Below, piece by piece: positions 42,558 to 52,339 of a stretch of 64,000 nucleotides of DNA. Position 1 is the first letter of the stretch. Each line of letters opens with the position of its first letter. The notes beneath the pieces were generated by a model. That model made no database searches. It was given only the letters and a program-made list of their open reading frames with translations, and was not told the origin of the DNA. A program made the translations under genes and the position numbers. Origin of the DNA: Microbacterium esteraromaticum (lineage in GTDB: Bacteria > Actinomycetota > Actinomycetes > Actinomycetales > Microbacteriaceae); contig NZ_JAFBBS010000001.1 in assembly GCF_016907315.1 (NCBI RefSeq), positions 1,860,001 to 1,924,000 on the forward strand. Reading direction: 5' to 3'.

Positions 42558-43595
42558 TCAGCTGTCGCGAGTCCCGAGCGTCGATGCGCGCCGCCGGACC
42601 GCGACCGGCACGATCTCGCGAAGCGGCGCACGTGGTGCGTCGCCGGCCTGGCGGGCGTCGCCCGCCTCGATGGCGGCGATCGCCACGCGCACGCACTGCC
42701 TGCCGAACTCGCGAGGATGCAGGTCGATAGCGGTGATCGACGGCTGGGTCAGCGGAAGCACGTCGGTGTCGACCAGGGCAGCGACGAGCAGATCCTCACC
42801 GACCCGGCGCCCCAGCTGCTGCGCGCTCGTGACGATGCTGAGCACGGTGCCGTCGGACACCGCGAGGATCGCGTCGGCCGGGTCATGCTCGGACAGCACA
42901 TCGGCCACGGCGGCGTGGATCTGCGACGGGTTCGCCGGGTGCGGCACCTCGGCCACGCGGGGGCGGATGCCGCGCTCGGCGCACCATGACTCGAAGACCG
43001 CGCGCACCGTGAAGGCCCAGTGATTCTTGAGATCGGGGAAGACCATCGCCGGGCGCTGGGCGCCGCGCTCGACGAGGTGATCGAGCAGCTCTCGCACGGC
43101 GGAGTCGTGGTCGCTGATCACCTCACCGCTGCCGGCGGGCAGCCCTTCGGGGACGGGTTCTCCGGTGACGACCGGAACACGTCCGTTCAGCATCGCGTGG
43201 GTCACCGGGTCGTCGATGGCAGGGTCGAGGATGATCACCGCGTCGGCGGGCAGGTGGCGCAGCCGCTCGGGGTCGGGATCGGTCGTGAGCAGGAAGACGA
43301 TCAGCCCCGCGCGCTCGGCCTCTTCGACCACGCCGAATGCCGCCTCGGTGTAGTACGACATGGTGGTGCTGTGCGGCGGGATGCGCAGCGCCAGCATGCC
43401 GGTGCGGGCGCCGCGGAGGTTGCGCGCGACGGTGTTCGGCCGGTAGCCGAGTTCGTCGGCGACGTCGAGCACGCGGCGGCGCATCTCATCCGAGACGCGG
43501 CCGCGCCCGGTGATCGCGAAAGACGCGGTCGAGCGGGACACGCCCAGACGGTCGGCGATGTCCTGAAGGGTGGCCCGGCGGCCGTCGGATCGCAT
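42558..43595 (-). CDS. LacI-family transcriptional regulator
   Basis: 345 aa. N-terminal DNA-binding domain ATLQDIADRLGVSRSTASFAITGRGRVSDEMRRRVLDVADELGYRPNTVARNLRG, with the hinge-helix region RNLRGARTG. The ligand domain is of the periplasmic-binding type (PHSTTMSYYTEAAFGVVEEAERAGL). Located just upstream of, and on the same strand as, the APC permease-amidohydrolase operon that it presumably represses. Confidence 0.93.
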   Translation of the reverse strand: MRSDGRRATLQDIADRLGVSRSTASFAITGRGRVSDEMRRRVLDVADELGYRPNTVARNLRGARTGMLALRIPPHSTTMSYYTEAAFGVVEEAERAGLIVFLLTTDPDPERLRHLPADAVIILDPAIDDPVTHAMLNGRVPVVTGEPVPEGLPAGSGEVISDHDSAVRELLDHLVERGAQRPAMVFPDLKNHWAFTVRAVFESWCAERGIRPRVAEVPHPANPSQIHAAVADVLSEHDPADAILAVSDGTVLSIVTSAQQLGRRVGEDLLVAALVDTDVLPLTQPSITAIDLHPREFGRQCVRVAIAAIEAGDARQAGDAPRAPLREIVPVAVRRRASTLGTRDS

Positions 43596-43649
43596 GCCTC
43601 CGAACCTACCGCGCGGCAGCAGGAGCGGCCGCCGGGGCGTTCGGCCGGG

Positions 43650-43793
43650 TCAGCCGAACAGCAGGGTGAGCGCAGTCACCCCGCCGCCGCCGATGATCAG
43701 TGCGCCGATCGTGATCCACGCGACGATCCGGATGCGGCGGCTGCGGCGCTCGCCGAGATCGCCGTAGTCCTCGTCGGTCGGCACGTTCGTCAC
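43650..43793 (-). CDS. Single-span membrane miniprotein coupled to purL
   Basis: 47 aa: a charged N-terminus ([18 protein letters not shown]) and one hydrophobic segment ([25 protein letters not shown]) to the end. The GTG start overlaps the purL stop as GTGA, so it is translated by coupling. Short proteins of this layout downstream of purL are familiar in Microbacteriaceae from memory, but their function is unknown. Codon usage matches the neighbours. Confidence 0.7.
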   Translation of the reverse strand: MTNVPTDEDYGDLGERRSRRIRIVAWITIGALIIGGGGVTALTLLFG

Positions 43794-46114
43794 GCGACCG
43801 GCTCGGTGACGGTCGGGCCGAACACCGCGGGCAGCGTGCCCCGCGAGGTCTCGCGCAGCTCGTCGACCGAGATGGTGAAGACGTCCTGCACCTCGAGGGC
43901 GGGCTCGGTGTCGGTGACGCCGATGCGCAGCACCGGGTAGTCGCGACCCTCGCACAGCCCGCGGAACTTCACGTCCTCTTCGCGCGGCACGGTCACGATC
44001 ACGCGGCCGGTCGACTCCGAGAAGAGCGCGGTCGCCGCATCCACGCCATCCCGCTCCATGAGCTCGGTCAGCCAGACGCGTGCGCCGACGCCGAAGCGCA
44101 TGACGGCCTCGGCGAGGGCCTGGCCGAGGCCGCCCTCAGAGATGTCGTGCGCCGACGAGATCAGCCACTCCTCGCGGGCGGCACCGAGCAGGCCGGCGAG
44201 ACGACGCTCGGCGGCGAGGTCGACCTTCGGCGGCAGACCGCCGAGGTGGTCGTGCACGACGTCGGCCCAGGCCGAGCCCGACAGCTCGGTCGAGGTGACG
44301 CCGAGAAGGTAGATGTTGTCGCCGGCGTCCTGCCAGCCGGACGGGATGCGACGCGAGACGTCGTCGATGATGCCGAGCACGCCGACCAGCGGGGTCGGGT
44401 GGATCGGCACGTCGCCCGTCTGGTTGTAGAACGAGACGTTTCCGCCGGTCACCGGGGTGCCCAGCTCGTAGCATCCGTCGGCCAGACCGTCGACGGTCTG
44501 CCCGAACTGCCACATGACCTCGGGGTTCTCGGGGGAGCCGAAGTTGAGGCAGTCGGTGATAGCGGTGGGGGTGGCGCCCGTCACGGCGACGTTGCGGTAC
44601 GCCTCGGCGAGGGCCAGCTGGGCACCCGCGTACGGGTCGAGCTGGCAGTAGCGGCCGTTGGCGTCGGTCGAGACGGCGAAGCCGAGGCCCGACTCCTCGT
44701 CGACGCGCACCATGCCGGCGTCGTCGGGGAAGGCGAGGGCCGTATTGCCGCCGACGTAGTAGTCGTACTGGTTGGTGATCCAGCTGGTGTCGGCGAGGTT
44801 CGGCGAGCCGAGCAGCTGCAGGAACTGCGTGCGCAGCACGTCGGCGTCGTTCGAACGGGGAAGGTCTTCTGCGGCATCCGCCTGCAGCGCGTCGATCCAC
44901 GTCGGGTACGCGACGGGGCGGTCGTAGACCGGGCCGTCGACGGCGACGGTCGACGGGTCGACGTCGACGATGCGCTCGCCCTGCCAGTCGATGACGAGGC
45001 GGCCGTCGCCGGTGACCTCGCCGAGCACGCTGGTCTCGACCTCCCACTTGCCGACGATCTCGAGGAACGCGTCGAGCTTCTCCGGCGAGACGATCGCCAT
45101 CATGCGCTCCTGCGACTCGCTCATCAGGATCTCTTCGGCGGTGAGCGACGGGTCGCGCAGCAGCACGTTGTCGAGCGAGACGTGCATGCCGCTGTTGCCG
45201 TTCGCGGCGAGCTCGCTGGTCGCGCACGAGATGCCTGCCGCGCCCAGGTCCTGGATGGCCTCCACCAGCTCGAGCTTGTACAGCTCGAGGCAGCACTCGA
45301 TCAGCACCTTCTCGGCGAACGGGTCGCCGACCTGCACGGCGGGACGCTTGGTCGGGCCGGTGGAGTCGAAGGAGTCGGATGCCAGGATGCTGGCGCCGCC
45401 GATGCCGTCGCCGCCCGTGCGGGCGCCGAACAGCACGACCTTGTTGCCGACGCCGGTGGCGTTGGCGAGCTTGAGGTCTTCATGGCGCAGCACGCCTACC
45501 GCGAGGGCGTTGACGAGCGGGTTGGCCTGGTAGACGGCGTCGAAGACCGTCTCGCCGCCGATGTTCGGAAGGCCCAGGCAGTTGCCGTAGAAACTGATGC
45601 CGCTGGTGACGCCGTGCACGACGCGCGGCGTGTCGGGGTGGTCGATGGCGCCGAAGCGCAGGGCATCCATCACCGCGACCGGGCGCGCACCCATCGAGAT
45701 GATGTCGCGGACGATGCCGCCGACGCCGGTTGCGGCGCCCTGGAAAGGCTCGATGAAGCTGGGGTGGTTGTGCGACTCGGCCTTGAAGGTGACGGCCCAG
45801 CCCTCGCCCACGTCGACGACGCCGGCATTCTGGCCCATGCCGACCATGAGCCGTTCCTTCATCTCGTCCGAGACCTTCTGGCCGAAGCGGCGCAGGTAGT
45901 TCTTCGACGACTTGTACGAGCAGTGCTCAGACCACATCACCGAGTACATGGCGAGCTCGCCGGAGGTGGGGCGTCGGCCCAGGATCTCCTTGATGCGGGC
46001 GTACTCGTCGTCTTTGAGTCCGAGGGCGCCGTACGGCTGCTCCTTCTCAGGAGTCGCGATGGCGTTCTCGACCGAGTCGGGAACGTGGGTGGTGGGGGTG
46101 TTCGGGGTGGTCAC
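43790..46114 (-). CDS. purL: Phosphoribosylformylglycinamidine synthase subunit PurL
   Basis: 774 aa small-type PurL: converts FGAR to FGAM in purine synthesis, with ammonia from PurQ (genes for PurQ and PurS not in the window). Clear motifs: [76 protein letters not shown], and [12 protein letters not shown]. Start GTG at 46114 has GGAG at 5 nt; a GTG two codons upstream lies too close to it. Coupled to the miniprotein gene downstream. Confidence 0.97.
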   Translation of the reverse strand: MTTPNTPTTHVPDSVENAIATPEKEQPYGALGLKDDEYARIKEILGRRPTSGELAMYSVMWSEHCSYKSSKNYLRRFGQKVSDEMKERLMVGMGQNAGVVDVGEGWAVTFKAESHNHPSFIEPFQGAATGVGGIVRDIISMGARPVAVMDALRFGAIDHPDTPRVVHGVTSGISFYGNCLGLPNIGGETVFDAVYQANPLVNALAVGVLRHEDLKLANATGVGNKVVLFGARTGGDGIGGASILASDSFDSTGPTKRPAVQVGDPFAEKVLIECCLELYKLELVEAIQDLGAAGISCATSELAANGNSGMHVSLDNVLLRDPSLTAEEILMSESQERMMAIVSPEKLDAFLEIVGKWEVETSVLGEVTGDGRLVIDWQGERIVDVDPSTVAVDGPVYDRPVAYPTWIDALQADAAEDLPRSNDADVLRTQFLQLLGSPNLADTSWITNQYDYYVGGNTALAFPDDAGMVRVDEESGLGFAVSTDANGRYCQLDPYAGAQLALAEAYRNVAVTGATPTAITDCLNFGSPENPEVMWQFGQTVDGLADGCYELGTPVTGGNVSFYNQTGDVPIHPTPLVGVLGIIDDVSRRIPSGWQDAGDNIYLLGVTSTELSGSAWADVVHDHLGGLPPKVDLAAERRLAGLLGAAREEWLISSAHDISEGGLGQALAEAVMRFGVGARVWLTELMERDGVDAATALFSESTGRVIVTVPREEDVKFRGLCEGRDYPVLRIGVTDTEPALEVQDVFTISVDELRETSRGTLPAVFGPTVTEPVA

Positions 46115-46200
46115 GCGCACTCCAAGAGAAAGGGGCCGGCGGGCAACGCCAGTCTACCGGCGAGACGCGAGGTCTCGTGCTCGGCGTCTAGCATCGAGGC

Positions 46201-46926
46201 ATGCTGCAGGTCTGCGTGAACGGAGCTCGCGAATCGTCCGCGCATCCGGAGCTGAGCACCGAACCAGCCCGGATGGCAGCGCATGCGGCGTATGCCCTCA
46301 GCGCCGGCGCCCGCGAGATCCATCTGCATCCCAAAGACGAGCGGGGTCGTGACAGCATCGCGCCGGCAGACGTCGATCGGTGGGTGCTGGCCTTCCGCCG
46401 CGCCTGCCCCGGTGTCCCGCTCGGGGTGACGACCGGCGAGTGGGCTCGCGTCTCGCCGCAGGGGCCGGGCGATCCGGCATCCCGGCTGTCTGCCATCGGG
46501 GGATGGACGCAGCTGCCCGACTACGCTTCGGTCAACTGGCACGAAGAGGGCGCGGATGACCTCGCGGATCTGCTGCTGAGTCGGGGCGTGGCGATCGAGG
46601 CCGGCATCTGGCACGAAGCCGGCGCGGACGCCTGGCGCGCATCGCCGGTGCGCGGCCGGTGCCTGCGCGTGCTCATCGAGCTGCCCGACCTGCCTGCGGT
46701 GGACGTCGGCAGCAGGGCGGATGCCCTGGCCGCGGCCGTACGGGCGGCGGAGCCGACGATGCCGATCCTTCTGCACGGCGAGGAGCGCTCGACGTGGCCC
46801 GCGATCGATCTCGCCCGCGCGCACGGGTTCGATTCGCGGATCGGCCTCGAAGACACGCTCGCCCTGCCCGACGGCACTCCTGCCGCGGGCAACGCCGACC
46901 TTGTGCGCGCGGCGCTGCGCCGCTGA
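46201..46926 (+). CDS. Beta-keto acid cleavage enzyme (BKACE, DUF849) family protein
   Basis: 241 aa TIM-barrel family that condenses a beta-keto acid with acetyl-CoA. Zinc and substrate residues: AGAREIHLHPKDERGRDS (HLHP motif), VPLGVTTGEWA, VNWHEEGADDLADLLLSRGVAIEAGIW and ILLHGEERSTW, with RIGLEDTLALPDG. It is clearly shorter than typical BKACE enzymes (about 270-310 residues). Divergent from purL; followed by a palindromic element. Confidence 0.88.
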   Translation: MLQVCVNGARESSAHPELSTEPARMAAHAAYALSAGAREIHLHPKDERGRDSIAPADVDRWVLAFRRACPGVPLGVTTGEWARVSPQGPGDPASRLSAIGGWTQLPDYASVNWHEEGADDLADLLLSRGVAIEAGIWHEAGADAWRASPVRGRCLRVLIELPDLPAVDVGSRADALAAAVRAAEPTMPILLHGEERSTWPAIDLARAHGFDSRIGLEDTLALPDGTPAAGNADLVRAALRR

Positions 46927-46949
46927 GCCGGTCGCGTGGCGGCCGCACG

Positions 46950-47033
46950 GTCATAACTCAGGAGAACTGCGCCCGAAACCGCCCGAAACGCCCGCAAGCC
47001 GGCCGGACAGGGCTGGATCTCCTGAGTTATGAC
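46950..47033. repeat. Palindromic element, AACTCAGGAGA family (intergenic copy)
   Basis: Perfect 16-bp arms, GTCATAACTCAGGAGA at 46950-46965 and TCTCCTGAGTTATGAC at 47018-47033, 52-nt interior with GCCCGAAAC repeated. It lies between convergent genes 23 nt after a stop codon. Its arms match those of the element inside the methyltransferase gene at 13477-13566. Confidence 0.85.
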
Positions 47034-47059
47034 GCCGCCCCGCGGCAGCGACGAGGGTG

Positions 47060-47545
47060 CTAGAGCTCCACGGTCGCGTTGTCGCCGCCGTCGTAGCGCT
47101 CGCCGGTGATCTTCGACTTCACGAAGCTGAAGGCCGTGGCGATCTTGCCGCCGGGGCTGTCCCAGTACTCGGCCGACTCGGCGTCGAACTTCAGCACGCC
47201 GACCGCAGGGTCGTCCGGTCCTTCGGGGAACCACGCCTCGACCATCGGGTTCCACAGCTCGCGGATCTTCTGCCGGTCCTCGATGAGCCGAGCGGTGCCC
47301 GACAGCGACACCCACGACGAGTCGCCGCTGAACGAGACGTTCACCGGGGCATCCGGCACCAGGTCAGCGATGGGGCCGGCGACCTTCGACACGAGGAACC
47401 ACAGGTCGCCGTCGAATTCGGCCTCCTGCACGGTGAGCGGGTGCGCGACCAGCTTGCCGTTGTCGGGATCCTGCGTGACGAACATCGCGAACCGGAAGTC
47501 CTTGATCAGCTCTGCGACCTTCTTGTGCTCGTCGGTATGAGTCAT
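47060..47545 (-). CDS. Pyridoxamine 5'-phosphate oxidase family (general stress) protein
   Basis: 161 aa split-barrel flavin/F420-binding fold. Stretches KDFRFAMFVTQDPDNGKLVAHPLTVQE, GDLWFLVSK, VNVSFSGDSSWVSLSGTARLIED and WFPEGPDDPAVGVLKFDAESAEYWDSP are characteristic of the pyridoxamine-oxidase-like general stress protein 26 group. The start is ATG at 47545; the frame extends 14 codons upstream without a good site. Monocistronic. Confidence 0.9.
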   Translation of the reverse strand: MTHTDEHKKVAELIKDFRFAMFVTQDPDNGKLVAHPLTVQEAEFDGDLWFLVSKVAGPIADLVPDAPVNVSFSGDSSWVSLSGTARLIEDRQKIRELWNPMVEAWFPEGPDDPAVGVLKFDAESAEYWDSPGGKIATAFSFVKSKITGERYDGGDNATVEL

Positions 47546-47658
47546 GGCATCGCACCCTTCGCGTCGAATCTGCGTCGAAGCCTCCACAATGGCGCGGATT
47601 CAGGCATCGGCACAGGGGGTTGAGAGGCGGGCGCACGTCGCCTAGGCGTTGTGAGGGG

Positions 47659-47705
47659 TTGACACGAAGCGAGACTCGTGGGAGATTAACCAAATCGATT
47701 TGGAT
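47659..47705 (+). promoter_or_regulatory. Promoter with LacI operator for the NCS2 permease
   Basis: A TTGACA -35 hexamer lies at 47659-47664; the -10 is weak (GAGATT or GATTAA near 47682-47688). Directly downstream is the perfect 14-bp palindrome CCAAATCGATTTGG at 47690-47703, within ACCAAATCGATTTGGAT (47689-47705). The same 17 nt recur at 52340-52356 ahead of the amidohydrolase-TauE-LacI operon. A repressor bound here would block initiation. Confidence 0.8.
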
Positions 47706-47724
47706 GCTTCAAGGAGGAGGCGCG

Positions 47725-49161
47725 ATGGCAGAGAGTTCCCCGGCGGAGACCGAGCAGGCCGCAGAGGGTGCCGTGCACCCCGTCGACGAGTTCCGGCCGG
47801 TCGGCCGGCTCATCCCCTTCGCCATCCAGCACATCCTGGTCATGATCGCGACGCCGATCTCATCGGTCTTCCTGATCGGCAAATCGCTGAATCTGTCGGA
47901 TGAGGTCACCGCGGCGATCCTCACCGCGGTCTTCGTCTTCAGCGGCCTCGGATCGCTGCTGCAGTCGCTGGGGCTCTGGGCTATCGGCGTGCGGCTTCCG
48001 TTCGTCATGCTTCCCGGCGGCGCCGCGACGATCCTGTTCATCTCCACCGCGCAGGGAACGAATCTGCAGACCGCGGTCGGAGCGGTCATCCTCACAGGCG
48101 TGTTCTATATCCTCGCCGTGACCGTGTTCGTCAAGGTGCTCAAGTACTTCCCGCCGCTCGTCATAGGCAGCATGGTCGTCGTCATCGGCATCAACCTGAT
48201 CGGCGTCACCGGCACTCTCATCACCGGACGCCCCGGTCAGGAGGACTTCGGTGACCCGATGAACCTGTTGCTCGCGCTGGTCACCATCGTGCTGACCGTG
48301 CTCGGATACCGCTTCCTGCCTGGCATCCTTCGCCAGCTCTCGGTCGCCATCGGCCTGATCGGCGGCACGATCTTCGCCGCCTTCTTCGGCATGACCACGT
48401 TCGCCGAACACGTCGAGGGTCCGGCGTTCTCGGTGCCGACGCTGATGCCGTTCGGTCCACCGGAGTTCAACCTGGTCGCCGCCATCCCGATGCTGGTCTG
48501 GAGCCTCGCCTCGATGGCGGAGGCAACAGGGCAGACGGTCATCAACTCCGAGATCGTCGGACGAGAGGTGCGTCCGGTGCGCGACGTGCCGCGTGTCATC
48601 CGCGCCGACGGCGTGGTCACGATGATCGGCGGCCTCTTCGGCACCCCCGCCATGGTGACCAGCGGAGAGAACGTCGGCATCGTGCGCGCCAGCGGTGTGC
48701 GCAGCCGTTACGTCACGGCATTCGCCGGCGTGTTCCTCATCGTCATCGGCTTCAGCCCTCTGGCGCGCCTGCTCGGCGGCATCCCGGCTCCGGTCGTCGG
48801 CGGAACCGCTGTCGTGGTCTTCGCGATCATCGCCGTGCTCGGCATCCAGATGCTCGCACGAGTCGACTTCCACCAGAACGGCAACCTGATCACCGCCACC
48901 CTCGCGATCGGCATCGGGATGCTGCCGGTGCTGATCCCGGGGATGTACGCGCAGCTGCCCGGCCCCGTGGCGTCGCTTCTCGGCAGCGGTGTCGCCATGA
49001 GCGCTGCGGTCGGTGTCGCGCTGAACCTGCTGTTCACCCACACGGGCCGTCGCGACAGGGCGGATGACGAGAAGGCCGACTCCGCGGGGGAGGCCAAGCC
49101 CGGCGTCAACACCAGCATCATCAAGACGGTGAAGCGTCGCCCCGGCGACTACCGGATCTGA
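47725..49161 (+). CDS. NCS2 family nucleobase (uracil/xanthine) permease
   Basis: 478 aa, about 12-14 hydrophobic segments. Family traits: LIPFAIQHILVMIATPISSVFLIG at helix 1 (QH motif), PFVMLPGGAATILF, and the NCS2 signature region MAEATGQTVINSEIVGREVRP, plus TSGENVGIVRASGVRSRYVTAFAG. Imports purine or pyrimidine bases by cation symport. Start ATG at 47725 has AAGGAGGAGG. It is convergent with the LacI gene and shares its operator sequence with the amidohydrolase operon. Confidence 0.93.
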   Translation: MAESSPAETEQAAEGAVHPVDEFRPVGRLIPFAIQHILVMIATPISSVFLIGKSLNLSDEVTAAILTAVFVFSGLGSLLQSLGLWAIGVRLPFVMLPGGAATILFISTAQGTNLQTAVGAVILTGVFYILAVTVFVKVLKYFPPLVIGSMVVVIGINLIGVTGTLITGRPGQEDFGDPMNLLLALVTIVLTVLGYRFLPGILRQLSVAIGLIGGTIFAAFFGMTTFAEHVEGPAFSVPTLMPFGPPEFNLVAAIPMLVWSLASMAEATGQTVINSEIVGREVRPVRDVPRVIRADGVVTMIGGLFGTPAMVTSGENVGIVRASGVRSRYVTAFAGVFLIVIGFSPLARLLGGIPAPVVGGTAVVVFAIIAVLGIQMLARVDFHQNGNLITATLAIGIGMLPVLIPGMYAQLPGPVASLLGSGVAMSAAVGVALNLLFTHTGRRDRADDEKADSAGEAKPGVNTSIIKTVKRRPGDYRI

Positions 49162-49168
49162 GCCGGAT

Positions 49169-50188
49169 TCAGCCCGCGGTGGAGGCCCGCGGGCGCAGCG
49201 TGGGCAGCGGAGGCGCTGCGGGCTCGGCGTGGGGAACCGCGCCGAGCCTCTGCAGCAGCAGTGAGACCGCGGCGGACGAGACCTGGCTCAGGTGCAGATC
49301 GAAGGCGGTCAGCGCCGGCGTGCTCGTCTGTGCGCGCACGCCGTCGTAGCGGGTTGCGATCAGCAGGTCGTCGCCGACGACGCGGCCGGACGCCTGTGCG
49401 GCGCGCACCGCTCCGGTCGCGAAGGCGTCGACGGGAACGCCGATGGCGTCGATCTCGGGGTGCTCCGCCAGCATCCGCTCTGTTGCGGCTGCCCCCGCAC
49501 TCTCGCCCTTCCGCTCGTCAACGATCGCGACGACAGGGGGGAAGCCCTCTCGGGCGGCGAGGGCGAGGTAGTGCTCATGGAAGATGCGCTGGGACTCCCG
49601 TCCGCTGGAGCCGATCAGGATGCCGGGGGCGCGGGCGCCCCTCTCGGCGAAGTGCTCGAACAGCAGTCGCGCCGTCTCGTCGTGATGCAGGTCGACGTTG
49701 TCGGGTCCGAGAGCGGCGCCGATCGTGACGAACGGGATCCCCCGCGTGGTGAGCTCGGACGCCAGCTGATCCGATTCGACCGGCTCGAGCAGGATGGCTC
49801 CGTCGATATCGAGACGATCGAGCACATTCTGCTGGTCGGGCGGCGTCAGCACCAGCGTGTACCCGTTCACGAGCGCGGTCTCGGCGCAGCCGACGGCGAG
49901 CTCGGTGAAGAACCCGAGGCGCGATACGCCTGCCGAGACGGCGGACGGCATCGACGAGAGGATGGCGATCGCCTGCGACCTGCCGGAGCGCAGGCGCTGA
50001 GCACGGACACTGGGGCGGTAGCCGAGCCGCTTGGCGGTTTCGAGCACCCGTGAACGGGTCTCGTCGTTGACGTGACCGAGGCGGCTGAACGAATGCGAGA
50101 CAGTGGTTCGCGACACGCCCGCTTCGCGAGCGACATCAGCGATGGTGATGCGCGCTGACGCGGTCGGGTGGGGCGGGATGTCGGGCAC
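49169..50188 (-). CDS. LacI-family regulator of the nucleobase permease/amidohydrolase regulon
   Basis: 339 aa. DNA-binding domain ITIADVAREAGVSRTTVSHSFSRLGHVNDETRSRVLETAKRLGYRPSVRAQRLRSG, then a periplasmic-binding-like ligand domain. Last gene of the operon amidohydrolase-TauE-LacI (16 nt after TauE). Identical palindromes before that operon and before the convergent permease strongly suggest it regulates both and itself. The ligand is presumably the transported base or its breakdown product. Confidence 0.93.
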   Translation of the reverse strand: MPDIPPHPTASARITIADVAREAGVSRTTVSHSFSRLGHVNDETRSRVLETAKRLGYRPSVRAQRLRSGRSQAIAILSSMPSAVSAGVSRLGFFTELAVGCAETALVNGYTLVLTPPDQQNVLDRLDIDGAILLEPVESDQLASELTTRGIPFVTIGAALGPDNVDLHHDETARLLFEHFAERGARAPGILIGSSGRESQRIFHEHYLALAAREGFPPVVAIVDERKGESAGAAATERMLAEHPEIDAIGVPVDAFATGAVRAAQASGRVVGDDLLIATRYDGVRAQTSTPALTAFDLHLSQVSSAAVSLLLQRLGAVPHAEPAAPPLPTLRPRASTAG

Positions 50189-50204
50189 CGCTCCAGTCTG
50201 CCGC

Positions 50205-50918
50205 CTACCACGCCTGGATGATGACCACGACGCCCGAGACCACGGCGAAGCCGAGCACGATGTAGCGCAGCAGCGGGCCGTCGAGGCGGTGGTGCACGAA
50301 CCGGCTCGCCCACGAGCCGACGGCGAGGAACGGCAGCAGAGCGGCGGTTGCGAGCAGCGTGCCGAGCGTGAACCTGCCGCTCACCGCCAGCACCACGACC
50401 GAGATGACCTCGCCCACGAGAAAGCAGAGGGCGACCGTCGACCGCAGCACGGGGGCCGCCTTGTGCTGGAATGCGAGGGCCAGCGGCGGGCCGCCGACAC
50501 CCGTTGAGGTCTCGGTGATGCCGGTGATCAGCCCGACGACGACCAGACCGGTGCGGTTCGGGTCGAACGCGGGTGCCACCAGCGCGACGGCCGCGGCGAG
50601 CACGGTCGACCACCCGATCAGCAATGACAGCTGCTGCAGGTTCACGATGAAGAGGATCCACAGGCCGAGGAAGGTGCCAGCGAACCTGCCCAGGCTGACC
50701 CATCTCACGCCGCGCCAGTCGATGGCGGTGCGCTCCCGGAAGCCGATGTAGCCGTTGAGCGGGATCATGAGAAGCAGGATCGCGACGGGGATCAGGGTCG
50801 GGTCGAGCAGCGTCACGACCGGGGCCGCGATCATCGCGAATCCCATTCCGGTCGCGCCCTGAACGAAGGCGCACACCAGGACGGTGAGGCCGATGATGAT
50901 GAATGCGGTGAGCGTCAT
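50205..50918 (-). CDS. TauE/SafE family membrane transporter
   Basis: 237 aa, about seven hydrophobic segments. Both repeats of the TauE/SafE motif can be seen: VLVCAFVQGATGMGFAMIAAPVV in the first half and LITGITETSTGVGGPPLALAFQHK in the second. Family members export sulfite, sulfoacetate or other organic anions. Start overlaps the amidohydrolase stop (ATGA). In this context it may export a product of nucleobase or heterocycle breakdown; that is inference. Confidence 0.9.
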   Translation of the reverse strand: MTLTAFIIIGLTVLVCAFVQGATGMGFAMIAAPVVTLLDPTLIPVAILLLMIPLNGYIGFRERTAIDWRGVRWVSLGRFAGTFLGLWILFIVNLQQLSLLIGWSTVLAAAVALVAPAFDPNRTGLVVVGLITGITETSTGVGGPPLALAFQHKAAPVLRSTVALCFLVGEVISVVVLAVSGRFTLGTLLATAALLPFLAVGSWASRFVHHRLDGPLLRYIVLGFAVVSGVVVIIQAW

Positions 50919-52306
50919 GCCGTGGCTTCCGTCCGAGCGATCCGGTGCTCGGAGGCGCGGGGGTCGACGGTGACGATCGGGGACGAGTGCACCACCCGCT
51001 CGGCGGTCTCGCGGGCGAGGTCGAGCAGGGCGTCGCCGTCGGCGTCGACGAGCTGACCCTTCTGCACGCGAAGCCGGCCGTGAACGATGACCGACTCGAT
51101 GAGGTCGCGGTTTCCGAGACGCACGAGCTCCCACAGCGGATCCCACGAGGGGACGAGCTCGGGTACGCGCAGATCGAGCACGAGCAGGTCGGCATAGGCA
51201 CCGGGCGCAATCGCGCCCACCCGACCCTCGAGGCCGACGGCGTCGGCGCCACCCTGCAGGCCGGTCTCGAGCCAGGTCCAGCCGCCGCCGGCGGAGGAGT
51301 CGCCGGTCGCGAGGGCGTGGGTGAGACGCTGAGCAGACTCGGCCGCGTCGAGCAGGCGGAAGGCGTCGCTGCGGGTGCCGTCGGTTCCGAGCCCCATGCG
51401 CACACCCAGTTCGTGCATCAGCAGCGCGGGGGCGACCGCGTTGCCCTTCCATGCGCTCGCGACGGGGTTGTAGCTGATGGCTCCTCCGGCGTCGAGCAGC
51501 AGGTGGATCTCACGCGGGGTCAGCATGGTGGCATGGGCGGCGAGCAGCTCGGGGCCGAGTGCGCCGATGTCCGCCAGGCGCTCCATCGGACGCTTGCCGG
51601 TGGCGACGAGCGAGCGCTCGATCGCGGCGAGGTGCTCGTTGACGTGCATCTGGAAGGGCACACCGGCTTCACGCGAGAGCCGGGCGACAGCGACGAGCGC
51701 CTCGTCGGTTGCAGCCTCGGGGATCGAGATCGCAAGGGATGGGTGGATCAGGTCGTCGCCGTCCCATCGGGCGAGATGCTCGCGCGCGCCGGTCTCGACC
51801 TGATCGAGGGGGATGCGGGTCTCACCCTGCAGGTCGTTGCAGATGGCGCCGAGCACGCAGCGCAGACCCATGTCCGAGACGGCGGTCGCCACAACGGAGA
51901 GGTCGGCGGTGGCACGGGTGCCGGCATCGGCGACGGTGGTGAAGCCGCCGCGCATCGACTCCCACGCGGCGAGGCGGGTTGCCACGTCGATGGCCTCGGC
52001 GTCCATGTTGCGCTCCATGGGAACCCACACTCGACGGAAGATCTCAGACGGCTCACCGAACACGAGCGACTTGCCGAACGTCTGAGTGACGTGGTGGTGC
52101 GCATCGATGAAGCCCGGCATGAGCATCCGGCCGGGCAGATCGATGGTCTGTCCCTCCCAGGCAGCGAACTTCTCGACCCGGCCGACGTCGGTGATGATGC
52201 CGTTCTCGACCAGTACCGCGTGATCGCAGACGGGGCCGGACGGCAGCAGGATGCGCTCGGGACGGACGAGTGTCGTGTGCCGGTGCAGCGACGTCAGATC
52301 AGGCAT
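50915..52306 (-). CDS. Amidohydrolase, SsnA/AtzA/8-oxoguanine-deaminase-like
   Basis: 463 aa cytosolic metallo-hydrolase of the cytosine-deaminase superfamily. Metal and catalytic residues: MLMPGFIDAHHHVTQ (HxH), VPFQMHVNEH (His and Glu), LLAAHATML (His) and GLGTDGTRSDAFR (Asp). These match the TrzN/AtzA/8-oxoguanine deaminase group, which removes ammonia or a leaving group from heterocyclic rings. First gene of an operon with TauE and LacI, behind a LacI palindrome; with the co-regulated NCS2 permease this points to uptake and deamination of a purine-like base. Confidence 0.9.
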   Translation of the reverse strand: MPDLTSLHRHTTLVRPERILLPSGPVCDHAVLVENGIITDVGRVEKFAAWEGQTIDLPGRMLMPGFIDAHHHVTQTFGKSLVFGEPSEIFRRVWVPMERNMDAEAIDVATRLAAWESMRGGFTTVADAGTRATADLSVVATAVSDMGLRCVLGAICNDLQGETRIPLDQVETGAREHLARWDGDDLIHPSLAISIPEAATDEALVAVARLSREAGVPFQMHVNEHLAAIERSLVATGKRPMERLADIGALGPELLAAHATMLTPREIHLLLDAGGAISYNPVASAWKGNAVAPALLMHELGVRMGLGTDGTRSDAFRLLDAAESAQRLTHALATGDSSAGGGWTWLETGLQGGADAVGLEGRVGAIAPGAYADLLVLDLRVPELVPSWDPLWELVRLGNRDLIESVIVHGRLRVQKGQLVDADGDALLDLARETAERVVHSSPIVTVDPRASEHRIARTEATA

Positions 52307-52339
52307 GAAGCTCCTCGGAGAAGTGATGCACTCCAGGGT

